DNA from: Caulobacter sp. BP25
GTDB taxonomy: Bacteria; Pseudomonadota; Alphaproteobacteria; Caulobacterales; Caulobacteraceae
Assembly (NCBI RefSeq): GCF_002737755.1
Contig: NZ_PEGH01000008.1
Coordinates: forward strand, 152,765 to 216,764
Direction: 5' to 3'
DNA length: 64,000 nt
The position numbers were made by a program, and so were the translations under genes. A model generated the notes under the pieces. It saw only the letters and a program-made list of their open reading frames with translations, did not search any database and had not been told where the DNA came from. Below, piece after piece: positions 26,599-36,644 of the stretch. Numbering within the stretch: position 1 is the stretch's first letter; every line of letters begins with the position of its first letter.

Positions 26599-26889
26599 TC
26601 AGGCGAAAGATTTGAGCGATGCGCCCGTGGAGGCGTAGCAGCTCGAGATCGCGCTCTCCAGGACGGCATTGATCGCGAAGCACGGCACTAAGGTCGGGCT
26701 ATCGGTGCACTGGACCCAGGCGGTCTGGGCGGGGGGATTGTAAGACCAGGCTAAAGTGTAGCCCTGCGCGGAGAAGCTACCGGTATTCGGCAGCGGGTCG
26801 GGGCCGCCACGACTACCGGAGAGTTCCGAAAGACACGCCCATACAGCTGGCGTGACGTTGTTGTAGTTGAGCTGGGCGCAAGCAGACAT
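26599..26889 (-). CDS. unrecognised 96-residue cysteine-containing protein
   Basis: It begins MSACAQLNYNNVTPAVWACL after a clean GGGAGA ribosome site and contains five cysteines (about positions 4, 19, 62, 70 and 84). Its middle looks beta-rich (GYTLAWSYNPPAQTAWVQC) and it ends with a helix. There is no signal peptide or membrane segment. The 130 bases upstream are unusually AT-rich for this genome, and an IS remnant lies nearby, which suggests acquisition by transfer. It is followed after eight bases by the zinc-ribbon-like gene, so the two are probably co-expressed. The small cysteine-bearing protein could be a substrate or partner of the second, but that is speculation. Confidence 0.65.
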   Translation of the reverse strand: MSACAQLNYNNVTPAVWACLSELSGSRGGPDPLPNTGSFSAQGYTLAWSYNPPAQTAWVQCTDSPTLVPCFAINAVLESAISSCYASTGASLKSFA

Positions 26890-27162
26890 CGTTATCTCCC
26901 TAGATGTGCTCTCTATGAGCGATTTATGTTGCGAGACTATCGCTATAAGGGTGCGGCGAGGGAGTCAATCATAGATAATAGCTTTATAATAGATACACCT
27001 TAAGTTGTACTCTCCAGCGAACGCCTGCGTCTTACGGGTGATGTGAAACTGGGAAATGCGCCGCGCTTTTCTGGCGGCGTGACGGCTAGGCGAGCAGAAA
27101 TGCAAAGGGGCCGCCTGACGCATCAGACGACCCCATCAAGTCAGGCGCTCAACATGAGAAGG

Positions 27163-27330
27163 GCGTCTCTGCCCGAGCGCTATGGCAAGTGGCGCACGGT
27201 GCGTCGACGGTTCAGCCGCTGGTGTCTCGGCGGGTCTGGGAGCGGGTGTTCGGGCCTCTCGCCGCTGACCGGGACAACAAATAGCTGCTCGACGGCGCCA
27301 TTGTCCGCGCCCACCAGCAGGCGGCGGGCG
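27163..27330 (+). mobile_element. decayed IS5-family transposase fragment
   Basis: The plus strand reads LPERYGKWRTVRRRFSRWC, a classic IS5-family transposase block. After a frame change it continues as WERVFGPLAADRDNK, a TAG stop, then LLDGAIVRAHQQAAG. This is the expected downstream sequence, with one frameshift and one in-frame stop. Only about 55 codons remain. No terminal repeats or full element were seen, so this is a relic. Confidence 0.75.
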
Positions 27331-27341
27331 GAAAAAGGGGG

Positions 27342-27387
27342 GGAAGGGGCGGCTCCCGGGAATGGGGGAGAGGAGCGCGCCCCTTCC
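27342..27387. repeat. hairpin repeat, GGAAGGGGCG family, copy 2
   Basis: GGAAGGGGCG at 27342 is mirrored by GCGCGCCCCTTCC ending at 27387, with a G-rich loop. It matches the hairpin at 24947-24985. The remainder of 26890-27457 shows AT-rich sequence and the IS5 relic but no intact gene. Confidence 0.5.
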
Positions 27388-27457
27388 GTTCGTGACCATC
27401 GGGGGGGATGATGGCCGACGAACTTCCCCGGGGCTGACCGGGGAAGTCTGTAAAGGC

Positions 27458-28861
27458 TCAGCGGGCGGGGGCGCCGCCGCCGAGCGTCTTGTAGAGCGTC
27501 ACCAGGTTGGTCGCGCGATCCAGGCGCGCGCTGATCAGGCCCTGCTGGGCCGAATACAGCGTGCGCTGGGAGTCGAGCAGGGTCAGGGCGCTGTCGACGC
27601 CCGCGTCGCGACGCTGACGCGACAGCCGCTCGCTGTCGGCGGCCGCCGCGACCAGACGCTCCTGGGCGGCCAGGCGGTCCGAAACCGTCTGACGAACCGA
27701 TAGGGCGTCCGAGACCTCGCGGAAGGCCGTCTGCACGGTCTTCTCGTAGGTCGCCACGGCGATGTCGCGGCTGGCCTTGGCGCTGTCCAGGCCGGCGACA
27801 TTGGCCCCGCCCGCGAAGATCGGCAGGCTGATCTGGGGCGTGAAGCTCCAGCTGCCGGTGCCGTTCTTGAACAGATCGCCCAGGTCGCCGCTGGCCGCGC
27901 CGGTCGAGCCGGTCAGGCTGATGCGCGGGAAGAAGGCCGCGCGGGCCGCGCCGATATTGGCGTTGGCGCCCTGCAGGCTGTGCTCGGCCGACAGCACGTC
28001 GGGACGACGCGCCAAGACGTCGGACGGCAGGCCCGCCGGCAGATCCGCCAGGATCTTGGCCGACGAAACGTCGCCGGAGGGCAGCAGCTCGGCCGGCACG
28101 TCGCCGCCCGCCAGCAGCACCAGGGCGTTGCGGTCCTGGGCCACTTGGGCGGTGTAGGTGGCGACGTCCGAGCGGGCGGTCTCGGCCAGGGTCTCGGCGT
28201 TGCGCAGATCGAGCAGCGAGCCGACCCCGCCATCGACCTGGCGACGGGTCAGAGCCAGGGACTCCTCGCGGGCGGCCAGGGTGTTCTTGGCCAGGGCCAG
28301 GCGGTCCTGGTCAGCCGCCAGCGTCAGCCAAGCGTTGGCTGTCTCGGCAATCAGACTGATCCGGGTCGAGCGCGCGGTCTCTCCGGTGGCGAAGAAGCTT
28401 TGCAGCGCCTGCTGGTTCAGGCTGCGCACGCGGCCGAACAGGTCCAGCTCATAGGCCGTGAAGCCGATGGTGGCGCTGTAGGTGTCCACTTCGATGGCCT
28501 GGCCCGTTCCGGACGTCGCCGCCGGGGTGCGGCTGCGGGTTTCGCCGAGCGCGCCGTTGATGGCCGGGAACAGGTTGGCGCGCTGGACGCCATAGGTGGC
28601 CCGGGCCTTCTCGATGTTCAGCACCGCCACGCGCAGGTCGCGGTTCTGCTTGAGGGCCAGGTCGACCACGCCTTGCAGGCGCGGATCGACCAGCACCTGG
28701 CGCCAGTCGAGGTCGGCGGCCGTGACCGAGCTGGTGGGCTCGGCCGTCGGGGTGGACCAGGTCTGGGTTACCGGCAGGGTCGGGCGCTCGTACTTGGGCG
28801 CCAGGGTGCAGGCGCTGACCGCCGTGGAGGCGAGCAGGATCAGGGTGAGATTACGGAACAT
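27458..28861 (-). CDS. nodT: outer-membrane efflux lipoprotein, NodT family
   Basis: A 467-residue TolC-like channel with a lipoprotein signal ([14 protein letters not shown]). Two outer-membrane-efflux repeats show the paired layout of NodT proteins: [29 protein letters not shown] in the first half and [34 protein letters not shown] in the second. It provides the exit duct for the RND pump encoded immediately upstream (three-base gap). In C. crescentus the equivalent acrAB2-nodT operon exports quinolones and beta-lactams, as I recall. It is the last gene of the operon. Confidence 0.95.
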   Translation of the reverse strand: MFRNLTLILLASTAVSACTLAPKYERPTLPVTQTWSTPTAEPTSSVTAADLDWRQVLVDPRLQGVVDLALKQNRDLRVAVLNIEKARATYGVQRANLFPAINGALGETRSRTPAATSGTGQAIEVDTYSATIGFTAYELDLFGRVRSLNQQALQSFFATGETARSTRISLIAETANAWLTLAADQDRLALAKNTLAAREESLALTRRQVDGGVGSLLDLRNAETLAETARSDVATYTAQVAQDRNALVLLAGGDVPAELLPSGDVSSAKILADLPAGLPSDVLARRPDVLSAEHSLQGANANIGAARAAFFPRISLTGSTGAASGDLGDLFKNGTGSWSFTPQISLPIFAGGANVAGLDSAKASRDIAVATYEKTVQTAFREVSDALSVRQTVSDRLAAQERLVAAAADSERLSRQRRDAGVDSALTLLDSQRTLYSAQQGLISARLDRATNLVTLYKTLGGGAPAR

Positions 28862-28863
28862 GG

Positions 28864-31800
28864 TCAGTGGGCCTCCGTCGACGGGGCGTCGCCTTGAGGG
28901 GCGGCGGCCGCGTCATGACCGGCGTGCTTGGGTTTGAAGATCTTCTCGACCACCACGAAGAATAGCGGGACGAAGAAGATCGCCAGGAGGGTGGCCGAGA
29001 TCATGCCGCCGATCACGCCGGTGCCGATCGCGTGCTGGGCGCCGGAGCCGGCCCCGTTGGAGATCGCCAGCGGCAGAACGCCGAACACGAAGGCCAGCGA
29101 GGTCATGATGATCGGGCGCAGGCGAAGGCGGACAGCCTCCAGCGTCGCTTCGATCAGGCCCATGCCCTTCTCGTAGAGGTCCTTGGCGAACTCGACGATC
29201 AGGATGGCGTTCTTGGCCGCCAGGCCCATGGTCGTCAGCAGGCCCACCTGGAAGTAGATGTCGTTGCTGAGGCCGCGAGCAAAGGTCGCCAGCAGAGCGC
29301 CGATGACGCCTAGCGGGATGACCATGATAACGGCCAGCGGGATCGACCAGCTCTCATAGAGAGCGGCCAGCAGCAGGAACACGACCAGGATCGAGATGGC
29401 GTACAGGGCGGGAGCCTGGTTGCCAGCCTCCAGTTCCTGGGCCGACAGGCCGGTCCACTCGTAGCCGACGCCCGGGGGCAGCTTGGCCGCGATCTTCTCC
29501 ATCGCCGCGATCGCGTCGCCCGAGCTCTTGCCCGGAGCGGGCGAGCCCTGGAGGTTCACCGAAGACAGGCCGTTGTAGCGTTCCAGACGCGGCGAGCCGT
29601 AGGTCCAGGAGGCGCTGGCGAAGGCCGGGAAGGGGACCATCTGGCCGCTGTCGTTACGCACGTACCAGCGGTTCAGGTCCTCCGGCGTCATGCGGTAGGG
29701 CGCGTCGGCCTGGATGTAGACCTTCTTGACCCGGCCGCGGTCGATGAAGTCGTTGACGTACGACCCGCCCCACGCGGCGCTGAGGGCGCTGTTGATGTCG
29801 GCGGTGGTCAGGCCCAGCGCGCCGGCCTTGGCCTGGTCGACCTCGATCTTCAGCTGCGGGGTGTCGTCCTGGCCGTTCGGGCGCACGCCCACGAGGTTGG
29901 GATCCTGGGCGGCCATGCCCAGCATCATGTTGCGGGCGTTCATCAGCGTCTCGTGGCCGACGCCGCCGGTGTCCTGCAGCTGGAAGTCGAAGCCGGACGA
30001 GTTGCCCAGTTCCGACACGGCCGGCGGGACGATCGCGAACACCATGGCGTCGCGGATCTGGCTGAAGGCGCCCATGGCGCGACCCGCCACGGCCTGGGCC
30101 TTTAGATTGGCCGATTTGCGGACGTCGAAGTCCTTCAGGCGGATGAAGGCGAGGCCCGCGTTCTGGCCCGCGCCGGCGAAGCTGAAGCCCGAGACGGTGA
30201 ACACCGACTGGACCGCGTCCTTCTCGCCGACCAGGAAGTGGTCGCGCACCTTGTCGAGCACGGCCAGGGTCTTCTCCTCGGTCGCGCCGGCAGGCAGCTG
30301 GACCAGGGTGAACATGGTGCCCTGGTCTTCTTCCGGCAGGAAGGCGCTGGGCAGGCGGACGAACAGCAGGCCCATGGCCACGATGATCGCGGCGTAGACG
30401 GCCATCCAGCGGCCGCTCTTGCCGAGGATCTTGCGCACGCTGCCTTGGTAGCGGCCGCTCATGTCGTTGAAGCTGCGGTTGAACCAGCCGAAGAAGCCGG
30501 TCTTCTCGTCGTGGTGGCCAGCCTGGACCGGCTTCAGCATCGTGGCGCAGAGGGCCGGGGTCAGGATCAGGGCGACGATCACCGACAGGCCCATGGCCGA
30601 GACGATGGTGATCGAGAACTGACGGTAGATCACGCCTTGCGAGCCGCCGAAGAAGGCCATCGGCACGAACACCGCCGCCAGCACGAGAGCGATGCCGATC
30701 AGGGCGCCGGTGATCTCGTTCATGGACTTGCGGGTGGCTTCCTTGGGCGACAGGCCCTCCTCGCTCATCACGCGCTCGACGTTCTCGACCACCACGATGG
30801 CGTCGTCGACCAGAAGGCCGATGGCCAGCACCAGGCCGAACATGGTGAGCGTGTTGATCGAGTAGCCGAAGGCCGCCAGCACGCCGAAGGTGCCCAAGAG
30901 GACGACCGGCACGGCGATGGTCGGGATCAGGGTCGCGCGCCAGTTCTGCAGGAACAGGAACATGACGATGAAGACGAGAATGACGGCCTCGATCAGCGTC
31001 TTGACCACCTCGTGGATCGACAGCTCTACGAACGGCGTCGAGTCATAGGGGATGACGTACTTGTAGCTGGCCGGGAAGTTCTTCTGCAGCTGGGCCATCT
31101 TGGTCTTCACGGCCGCGGCGGTGTCCAGCGCGTTGGCGCCGGGAGCCAGCCTGATGGCCATGCCGGCGGCGGGTTTGCCGTCGAACTTGGCGGTCGAAAG
31201 ATAGCTTTCCGAGCCCAGTTCGACGCGGGCGACGTCGCCCAGGCGCACGGTGGCGCCGCCGGTGGAGTTCTTCAGGATGATCTGACGGAACTGATCGGGC
31301 GTCTGCAGACGCGACTGGGCGGTGATGGTGGCGTTCAGGCCCGTGCCCGGCAGGTTCGGGGTCCCGCCGATCTGGCCGGCCGAAACCTGGGCGTTCTGGG
31401 CCTGGATCGCGGCCGAAACGTCGGCCGGGGTCAGGCTGAAGCTGGCCAGTTTCTGCGGGTCCAGCCAGATGCGCATGGCGTACTGAGAGCCGAACAGTTG
31501 GATGTCGCCGACGCCGTCGACGCGGCTCAGCGGGTCCTGGATATTCGAGGCCAGATAGTCGGCCAGATCGGTGCCGGTGGTCTTGGGGTCCTCGGAATAG
31601 AGGCCTACGACCATCATGAAGTTCCGCGCCGACTTGGCGACCGTCAGGCCTTGCTGCTGCACTTCCTGCGGCAGCAGGGCGGTGGCGGTCTGCAGCTTGT
31701 TCTGGACCTGGACCTGGGCGATGTCGATGTCGGTGCCGGCCTTGAAGGTCAGGGTGATCGTGGCCGAGCCCGAGCTGTCGCTGGTCGACGACATGTAATC

Positions 31801-32028
31801 CAGGCCGTCCAGGCCCTTCATCTTCTGTTCGATGACCTGGGTGACGCTGTCCTCGACCGTCTTGGCCGAGGCGCCGGGATAGATGGCCGAGATGGACACC
31901 TGCGGCAGGGCGATTTCAGGATATTGCGCGATCGGCAGGGTCCGGATGGCGAGCGCCCCGGCCAGCATGATCACGATGGCGATGACCCATGCGAAGATGG
32001 GCCTGTCGATGAAGAAACGGGAAAGCAT
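28864..32028 (-). CDS. acrB: RND multidrug efflux transporter, AcrB type (HAE1)
   Basis: A 1054-residue inner-membrane pump. It begins [28 protein letters not shown] and has the duplicated 12-helix RND layout. The proton-relay aspartates in TM4 are in [18 protein letters not shown]. The large periplasmic loops carry [14 protein letters not shown] and [19 protein letters not shown] segments, and the second half has [18 protein letters not shown] and [17 protein letters not shown]. It uses the proton gradient to pump amphiphilic drugs. It lies 12 bases after acrA and directly before nodT, all controlled from the acrA/tetR intergenic palindrome. Confidence 0.97.
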   Translation of the reverse strand: MLSRFFIDRPIFAWVIAIVIMLAGALAIRTLPIAQYPEIALPQVSISAIYPGASAKTVEDSVTQVIEQKMKGLDGLDYMSSTSDSSGSATITLTFKAGTDIDIAQVQVQNKLQTATALLPQEVQQQGLTVAKSARNFMMVVGLYSEDPKTTGTDLADYLASNIQDPLSRVDGVGDIQLFGSQYAMRIWLDPQKLASFSLTPADVSAAIQAQNAQVSAGQIGGTPNLPGTGLNATITAQSRLQTPDQFRQIILKNSTGGATVRLGDVARVELGSESYLSTAKFDGKPAAGMAIRLAPGANALDTAAAVKTKMAQLQKNFPASYKYVIPYDSTPFVELSIHEVVKTLIEAVILVFIVMFLFLQNWRATLIPTIAVPVVLLGTFGVLAAFGYSINTLTMFGLVLAIGLLVDDAIVVVENVERVMSEEGLSPKEATRKSMNEITGALIGIALVLAAVFVPMAFFGGSQGVIYRQFSITIVSAMGLSVIVALILTPALCATMLKPVQAGHHDEKTGFFGWFNRSFNDMSGRYQGSVRKILGKSGRWMAVYAAIIVAMGLLFVRLPSAFLPEEDQGTMFTLVQLPAGATEEKTLAVLDKVRDHFLVGEKDAVQSVFTVSGFSFAGAGQNAGLAFIRLKDFDVRKSANLKAQAVAGRAMGAFSQIRDAMVFAIVPPAVSELGNSSGFDFQLQDTGGVGHETLMNARNMMLGMAAQDPNLVGVRPNGQDDTPQLKIEVDQAKAGALGLTTADINSALSAAWGGSYVNDFIDRGRVKKVYIQADAPYRMTPEDLNRWYVRNDSGQMVPFPAFASASWTYGSPRLERYNGLSSVNLQGSPAPGKSSGDAIAAMEKIAAKLPPGVGYEWTGLSAQELEAGNQAPALYAISILVVFLLLAALYESWSIPLAVIMVIPLGVIGALLATFARGLSNDIYFQVGLLTTMGLAAKNAILIVEFAKDLYEKGMGLIEATLEAVRLRLRPIIMTSLAFVFGVLPLAISNGAGSGAQHAIGTGVIGGMISATLLAIFFVPLFFVVVEKIFKPKHAGHDAAAAPQGDAPSTEAH

Positions 32029-32040
32029 CGGGAGCTGGCC

Positions 32041-33204
32041 TTAGCGCTGAGCTTGGGCGGCGGGGGCCGCGCCGGCGGGGACGGCCTTGATCGGCGCGCC
32101 CGGACGGACCTTCATCAGGCCCTCGACGATGACCTTGTCGCCGGCGTTGAGGCCGCTGGTGACCAGCCACTTGTCGCCGACCGTCCGGCCCAGGGTGATC
32201 GGGCGCGGTTCGGGGCCCTTGGCGCCGACCAGCATCACGGTCGCGCCGCCCTTCGGGTCGCGGTTGACGGCGGTCTGCGGGATCAGGATGCCGCCCGAGG
32301 CCACGCCCTGGCTGAGGGTCGCGCGAACATACATACCAGGCAGCAGCACGCCGTTCGGGTTGGGGAACACCGCGCGCAGCGTCACCGAACCGGTGCCGGC
32401 GTCGACGGTGACGTCCGAGAATTCCAGCGTGCCCGGAGTCGGATAGGTCGAGCCGTCCTCGAGCGTCAGGGTCACCTGGGCCGAGTTGGTCTTACCCAGC
32501 TTGCCGCTGGCGAACTGCTGCTTCAGCTTCAGGAGCTCGGCCGAGGTCTGGGTCAGGTCGACATAGATCTTCGACAGGTCCTGCACCGTGGCCAAGGCCG
32601 TGGCCTGGCTGGCGGTGACCAGGGCGCCGGGGGTCACGGCGCTCTTGCCGATGCGGCCAGTGATCGGCGAGGCGACCTTGGTGTAGTTGAGGTTGATGCG
32701 GGCGGTGTCCAGCGCCGCCTTCTGAACCGCGACGGCGGCGGCGGTCTGGGCGGCGGTCGCCTGGGCGTCGTCATTGTCCTGCTTGGAGACCGCGCCGCTC
32801 TCGACCAGGGTCTTGTAGCGGTCGGCCTTCAGCTTGGCGGCCAGGGCCGTGGCCTGGGCCTGGGCCAGCGAGGCGGCGGCGCTGTTGTAGGTGGCCTGAT
32901 AGGTGGCCGGGTCGATCTGATAGAGCGACTGACCGGCTTGGACGATCGCGCCCTCTTCGAACAGGCGCGACTTGATGACGCCCCCCACCTGCGGGCGCAC
33001 TTCCGAGACCAGGAAGGCCGAGGTGCGGCCCGAAAGCTCGGTGGTCAGGCCCACCGCTTGCGGTTGGACGGAGATGTAGGCGACCTCGGTCGGACCGCCC
33101 ATGCCCGCGCCGGCGCCGGCGCCTTTCTGGCCGCAGGCCGAAAGGGTGAGCGCGATGGCGGCGAGTCCCACGGCCGTGACGGCGGCGGTGTGTTTGGCGT
33201 GCAT
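32041..33204 (-). CDS. acrA: RND periplasmic adaptor lipoprotein, AcrA type
   Basis: A 387-residue membrane-fusion protein with a lipobox (ALTLSAC-GQKG). It has the split lipoyl domain (SEVRPQVGGVIKSRLFEEGAIVQAGQSLYQIDP and INLNYTKVASPITGRIGKSAVTPGALV), an alpha-hairpin between the halves and a C-terminal beta-barrel (GDKWLVTSGLNAGDKVIVEGLMKVRPG). It bridges AcrB and NodT. It is the first gene of the operon, divergent from the TetR gene with a perfect 22-base palindrome between them. Confidence 0.95.
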   Translation of the reverse strand: MHAKHTAAVTAVGLAAIALTLSACGQKGAGAGAGMGGPTEVAYISVQPQAVGLTTELSGRTSAFLVSEVRPQVGGVIKSRLFEEGAIVQAGQSLYQIDPATYQATYNSAAASLAQAQATALAAKLKADRYKTLVESGAVSKQDNDDAQATAAQTAAAVAVQKAALDTARINLNYTKVASPITGRIGKSAVTPGALVTASQATALATVQDLSKIYVDLTQTSAELLKLKQQFASGKLGKTNSAQVTLTLEDGSTYPTPGTLEFSDVTVDAGTGSVTLRAVFPNPNGVLLPGMYVRATLSQGVASGGILIPQTAVNRDPKGGATVMLVGAKGPEPRPITLGRTVGDKWLVTSGLNAGDKVIVEGLMKVRPGAPIKAVPAGAAPAAQAQR

Positions 33205-33270
33205 ATGTGACCCCGGATGCGTTGGGCTAGCGAGCTATTGCACTTGACTAGACCGGCATGATGAACAATC

Positions 33271-33292
33271 TGAGAATGAACGTTCATTCTCA
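33271..33292. promoter_or_regulatory. TetR-type operator, perfect 22-bp palindrome
   Basis: TGAGAATGAACGTTCATTCT plus CA forms a perfect inverted repeat centred at 33281/33282, between acrA (minus) and tetR (plus). It is the expected binding site of the divergent TetR-family repressor and would control both directions. Confidence 0.85.
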
Positions 33293-33390
33293 ATTGGGCT
33301 GGACATAGGAGTGTGACTATCGCATGTCAACCTCCAAGCCTGGCCACTGAGGCTGACCTAACGGAAATGTAATGTCGCTTAGGATCTTCA

Positions 33391-33987
33391 ATGATTGATG
33401 ACGCCCAGTCGGGCCGCCCATCGCCGGAATCGCGCCGTCAGCAGATCCTTGACGCGGCCTGCGAGCGCGTGCGCCATTCGGGTTTCCACGGCGCCAGCAT
33501 GGCCGACATCGCCAAGGCCGCAGGCCTCAGCGTGGGTCAGATCTATCGCTACTTCGAGAACAAGGAAGCGATCATCGCCGCCATTGTCGAGCAGGACCTG
33601 GCCGAGATGCGCGACAAGTTCGCCGAACTCGAGAGCCAGCCGGGCACACTGGTCGACGCGATCGACGAGCACTTGCCCGAAAGCATCGATAAGTGTTTCG
33701 AGCCTGGCCGGGCCGCTCTGGCGCTGGAAGTCATCGCCGAGGCCGCGCGCAATCCCAAGGTCGCCGCCATCGTCCGTTCGGCGGACGACCAGGAGCGGCA
33801 GATGGCCAAGTCCCTGATGGAACGCAGCCGCAAGCCCGAATGGAGCGAGGCCGAGTTCCTGGCGCGCTGCGAGGTCATCGGCCTGATCTTCGACGGCCTG
33901 CTGATCCGGGGTGTGAACCATCCCGATCTGGATCGCGAGGCCCTGGGCCAGGCGCTACGCTCGACCGTGCGGCATCTGCTGAGCTGA
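33391..33987 (+). CDS. tipR: TetR-family repressor of the efflux operon (TipR-like)
   Basis: A 198-residue repressor. The N-terminal TetR helix-turn-helix (RQQILDAACERVRHSGFHGASMADIAKAAGLSVGQIYRYFENKEAIIAAIV) is complete, and the C-terminal helices form the ligand pocket. It is divergent from acrA with a palindrome between them. In C. crescentus the repressor in this position is called TipR and controls acrAB2-nodT. I use the symbol by synteny. Ribosome site AGGA precedes the ATG. A convergent terminator follows at 34029. Confidence 0.87.
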   Translation: MIDDAQSGRPSPESRRQQILDAACERVRHSGFHGASMADIAKAAGLSVGQIYRYFENKEAIIAAIVEQDLAEMRDKFAELESQPGTLVDAIDEHLPESIDKCFEPGRAALALEVIAEAARNPKVAAIVRSADDQERQMAKSLMERSRKPEWSEAEFLARCEVIGLIFDGLLIRGVNHPDLDREALGQALRSTVRHLLS

Positions 33988-34028
33988 TGGCCTAGGAAGG
34001 ATCGACCTTCAAGCCAGAGAATATTTCC

Positions 34029-34059
34029 CGCCTTCCTGGGCACAAGGCCCAGGAAGGCG
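34029..34059. terminator. bidirectional hairpin between tetR and the LOG gene
   Basis: CGCCTTCCTGGG is mirrored by CCCAGGAAGGCG around a short loop. It lies between two convergent genes and could terminate either transcript. Confidence 0.7.
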
Positions 34060-34099
34060 AGCTATAGTCTTTAGGGCCGCGTCGGATGTCGATCCGGCC

Positions 34100-34888
34100 T
34101 TAGGTCTTGCTCTCAGGCAGCTTCAGCCCGCACGTGACCAATTCGGTCCAGACGGCCTCGGCGTCGTCGGCGAAGTGCAGCAAATCAAGATCGCTCGCCG
34201 CGATCATGCCGTGCTCGACGAGCGCCTCGAAGTTGATGATCGAGCGCCAATAGGCCTCGTCGAACAGCACGATGGGGATCGGCGGCGCCTTGTCGGTCTG
34301 GCGTAGGGTCAGGATCTCGAACAGCTCGTCGAAGGTGCCAAAGCCGCCGGGGAACACCACCAGCGCGTTGGCCCGCATCGCCAGGTGCATCTTGCGCATG
34401 GCGAAGTAGTGGAAGCGGAAGGTCAGGTCCGGGGTGCAGTAGGGATTGGGCGCCTGCTCATGGGGCAGGGTGATATTGAAGCCCACCGTCGGCGCGCCGG
34501 CTTCAAAGGCCCCGCGATTGGCCGCCTCCATCACGCCCGGGCCGCCGCCGGTGGCGATGACATTGTCGCGGACGTGCTCGCCATTCTCCAGCTTGGCCCC
34601 GCCGCGCTCGGAGACGATGCGGCCGAGGTTGCGGGCCTCCTCGTACCAGCGCGCCTGATCGGGCGGGCCGTCCTGGCGCACCCGGGCGCTGCCGAACACC
34701 ACCACGGTCGAGCGCACGCCCCAGCGGCGCAGGGCCTCGTCGGCCTTGGCGAACTCCAGCAGGAACCGCACGCCCCGCATGGAGTCGCCCAGCAGGAAAT
34801 CCTGGTCCAGGGCCGCCAGCCGGTAGGACGGCGAGGTCAGTTGGGCTTGGCTGTCAGGGGCGGCGGTCGGCGGGAGGACTTCGGTCAC
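34100..34888 (-). CDS. LOG-family protein (TIGR00730-like Rossmann fold)
   Basis: A 262-residue cytoplasmic protein formerly labelled lysine decarboxylase. The diagnostic PGGFGTFDELFEILTLRQ motif, GGGPGVMEAANRGAFEAGA and STVVVFGSARVRQ are all present. Family members hydrolyse nucleoside monophosphates to free base and ribose phosphate (cytokinin-activating LONELY GUY type). The open frame begins with a GTG at 34948, but the extra residues look non-conserved, so the GTG at 34888 (VTEVLPPTAAP) is preferred. It stands alone between the tetR terminator and the GH43 gene. Confidence 0.85.
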   Translation of the reverse strand: MTEVLPPTAAPDSQAQLTSPSYRLAALDQDFLLGDSMRGVRFLLEFAKADEALRRWGVRSTVVVFGSARVRQDGPPDQARWYEEARNLGRIVSERGGAKLENGEHVRDNVIATGGGPGVMEAANRGAFEAGAPTVGFNITLPHEQAPNPYCTPDLTFRFHYFAMRKMHLAMRANALVVFPGGFGTFDELFEILTLRQTDKAPPIPIVLFDEAYWRSIINFEALVEHGMIAASDLDLLHFADDAEAVWTELVTCGLKLPESKT

Positions 34889-34961
34889 GGAGGATGGCTC
34901 TTTCGGAGGCGGACGCTCGCATATAGGCCCGATCCGCCTGTGAGCCACCTCCGGACGCCCC

Positions 34962-36584
34962 CTAGTCCAGCGCCCGATACTTGAAGCTCCGGAACCGCGC
35001 CGAGCCCTTGCCGGCCGCGTAGAGACCCGGCTTCAGCATCAGGAAGCCGCCGCGGACATTGTGGTGGTAGCCGCTGACTTCCATGCCGCGGTCGAAGCGC
35101 TTCCACGTTTTGCCGCCGTCGCCGCTGGTGTGGAAGGCGACGATGTGGCGGTTGTTGCGCAGTCGCATCAGCATCTTGGCGCCGTGCGGATTGGCGGGAC
35201 GGCCGCGCTCGATGCCGTACTGGTGGGTGACGAAGTTCTTCGCATCGAAGCCCAGGCCGCAATAGAGCTGGCGGTCATAGAACAGGATCAGGCCCGCGCG
35301 CGTCTCGGGCTCGATCTCGATCTCGCACTCGATCTCATAGGCCTGGTCGCCGTTGACGAAGATCAGCGGCGAGCCGCTGGACGGCGCCTCGCCCGCGCCC
35401 TTCAAGATCAGAGCGCCGGCTTCGCGCTTGATGCGGTCCTGCTCGCCCGGCTTGGGATCGAAGAAGTTCCACTGCACGCCGTACTTGTCGGTGGAGAAGT
35501 CGTCCGACAGCGCCATGCCGTGCGGGCCGGGCTTGCCGCCTTTCGGCTTGGGGATGGGCTGAGAGAGGTCTCCGCCGCCCACGTCGAACCAGCCGTCGGC
35601 GGTCCAGGTCACCGGCGCCAGCAGGGTCTGGCGGCCCAGGGTGTAATAGCCGTTTTCATAGCCGTGATAGACGGTCCACCAGTCGCCGGGCGTGGGACCC
35701 TCAACCAGCGTGGCATGGCCGCGCGACCACCATTTCTCGGCGTTGTCGACGGTGCGGACGAGCGGGTTGCGCGGATGGTCCTCCCACGGGCCGGCCAGGG
35801 ACTTGGCGCGCGCCACGATGACCATGTGGCCGGTCGGCGGACCGGCCGTGCCGCCGACGGCGGTGATCATGTAGTAGTATTCGCCCCGGCGCATGAGCTT
35901 GGGGCCCTCGGGCGAGAAGCCCTCGACCTCCCAGTCGTCCGGATAGCGCCAGGGATCATAGACGTGCTCGGGCTTGCCCACTGTGGACAGGCCGTCGGGC
36001 GCCAGCTTGATACGGTCGCCACCCGAGAGGAACAGCCAGCGCTCGCCCTTCTCGTCGACGATGTGGCCGGGGTCGATGTAACGCGGCAGCTTCAGGTCGA
36101 TCGGCTCGGACCAGGGTCCTTCGATCTTGTCGGCCCAGATCACGTAGCTGGTGTTGTTCCCCGGGAGCTTGGCCGGCAGGTAGATGTAGTAGCGACCCTT
36201 GTGCTTGCAGAGCTCGGGCGCCCAGATCGAGCCGACATTGGTTTTCAGCGTCGTGGTGACCGGCGTCCAGTTGACCAGGTCACGGCTGTGCCAGATCAAC
36301 AGACCCGGATAGGCGTCGAACGAGCTGTGCGTCATGTAGTAGTCGGCGCCGTCCTTGAGGATCGACGGGTCGGGCCGATCGCCGGACAGGATCGGATTGA
36401 GGAACGTCCCGTCGCCCAGGTCGGCCTTGCGTTGTCCCTCGATCCCCTTGACCCAGGTCGGGCCTGTCGTGGGCTTGGCGGGCAGCAGGCCCATCTGGGC
36501 CGCCTCGCTTGAAGCGGGCAGGGCGGCCAGGCCCGCGCCGGTCAGCAGCGAGCCCAGCGCGCCGCGGCGGTTGATGTCGACCAT
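34962..36584 (-). CDS. GH43 beta-xylosidase / alpha-L-arabinofuranosidase
   Basis: A 540-residue exported enzyme with a possible twin-arginine signal (MVDINRRGALGSLLTGAGL). A five-bladed beta-propeller has NPILSGDRPDPSILKDGADYYMTHSSF (general base Asp), NVGSIWAPELCKHKGRYYIY and the acid glutamate in WEVEGFSPEGPKLMRRGEYYY. A C-terminal concanavalin-like domain follows (MALSDDFSTDKYGVQWNFF to RSFKYRALD). This layout acts on xylan or arabinoxylan oligosaccharides. The frame runs upstream to 36674, but ATG 36584 has GGAGG. An ACCGGT-centred operator lies about 60 bases upstream. Confidence 0.9.
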   Translation of the reverse strand: MVDINRRGALGSLLTGAGLAALPASSEAAQMGLLPAKPTTGPTWVKGIEGQRKADLGDGTFLNPILSGDRPDPSILKDGADYYMTHSSFDAYPGLLIWHSRDLVNWTPVTTTLKTNVGSIWAPELCKHKGRYYIYLPAKLPGNNTSYVIWADKIEGPWSEPIDLKLPRYIDPGHIVDEKGERWLFLSGGDRIKLAPDGLSTVGKPEHVYDPWRYPDDWEVEGFSPEGPKLMRRGEYYYMITAVGGTAGPPTGHMVIVARAKSLAGPWEDHPRNPLVRTVDNAEKWWSRGHATLVEGPTPGDWWTVYHGYENGYYTLGRQTLLAPVTWTADGWFDVGGGDLSQPIPKPKGGKPGPHGMALSDDFSTDKYGVQWNFFDPKPGEQDRIKREAGALILKGAGEAPSSGSPLIFVNGDQAYEIECEIEIEPETRAGLILFYDRQLYCGLGFDAKNFVTHQYGIERGRPANPHGAKMLMRLRNNRHIVAFHTSGDGGKTWKRFDRGMEVSGYHHNVRGGFLMLKPGLYAAGKGSARFRSFKYRALD

Positions 36585-36644
36585 GGATTTCCTCCCGAAC
36601 GCAGACTTGTTTGTTGGCCTCAAGCTAGCGGTAACATCGGCTTT

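Noticed and set aside
30238..33210. A 990-residue open frame on the plus strand across acrA and acrB
   Set aside because: It is antisense to two certain genes and is rich in Gly, Arg, Asp, Gln and His, as expected for the reverse complement of high-GC coding sequence.
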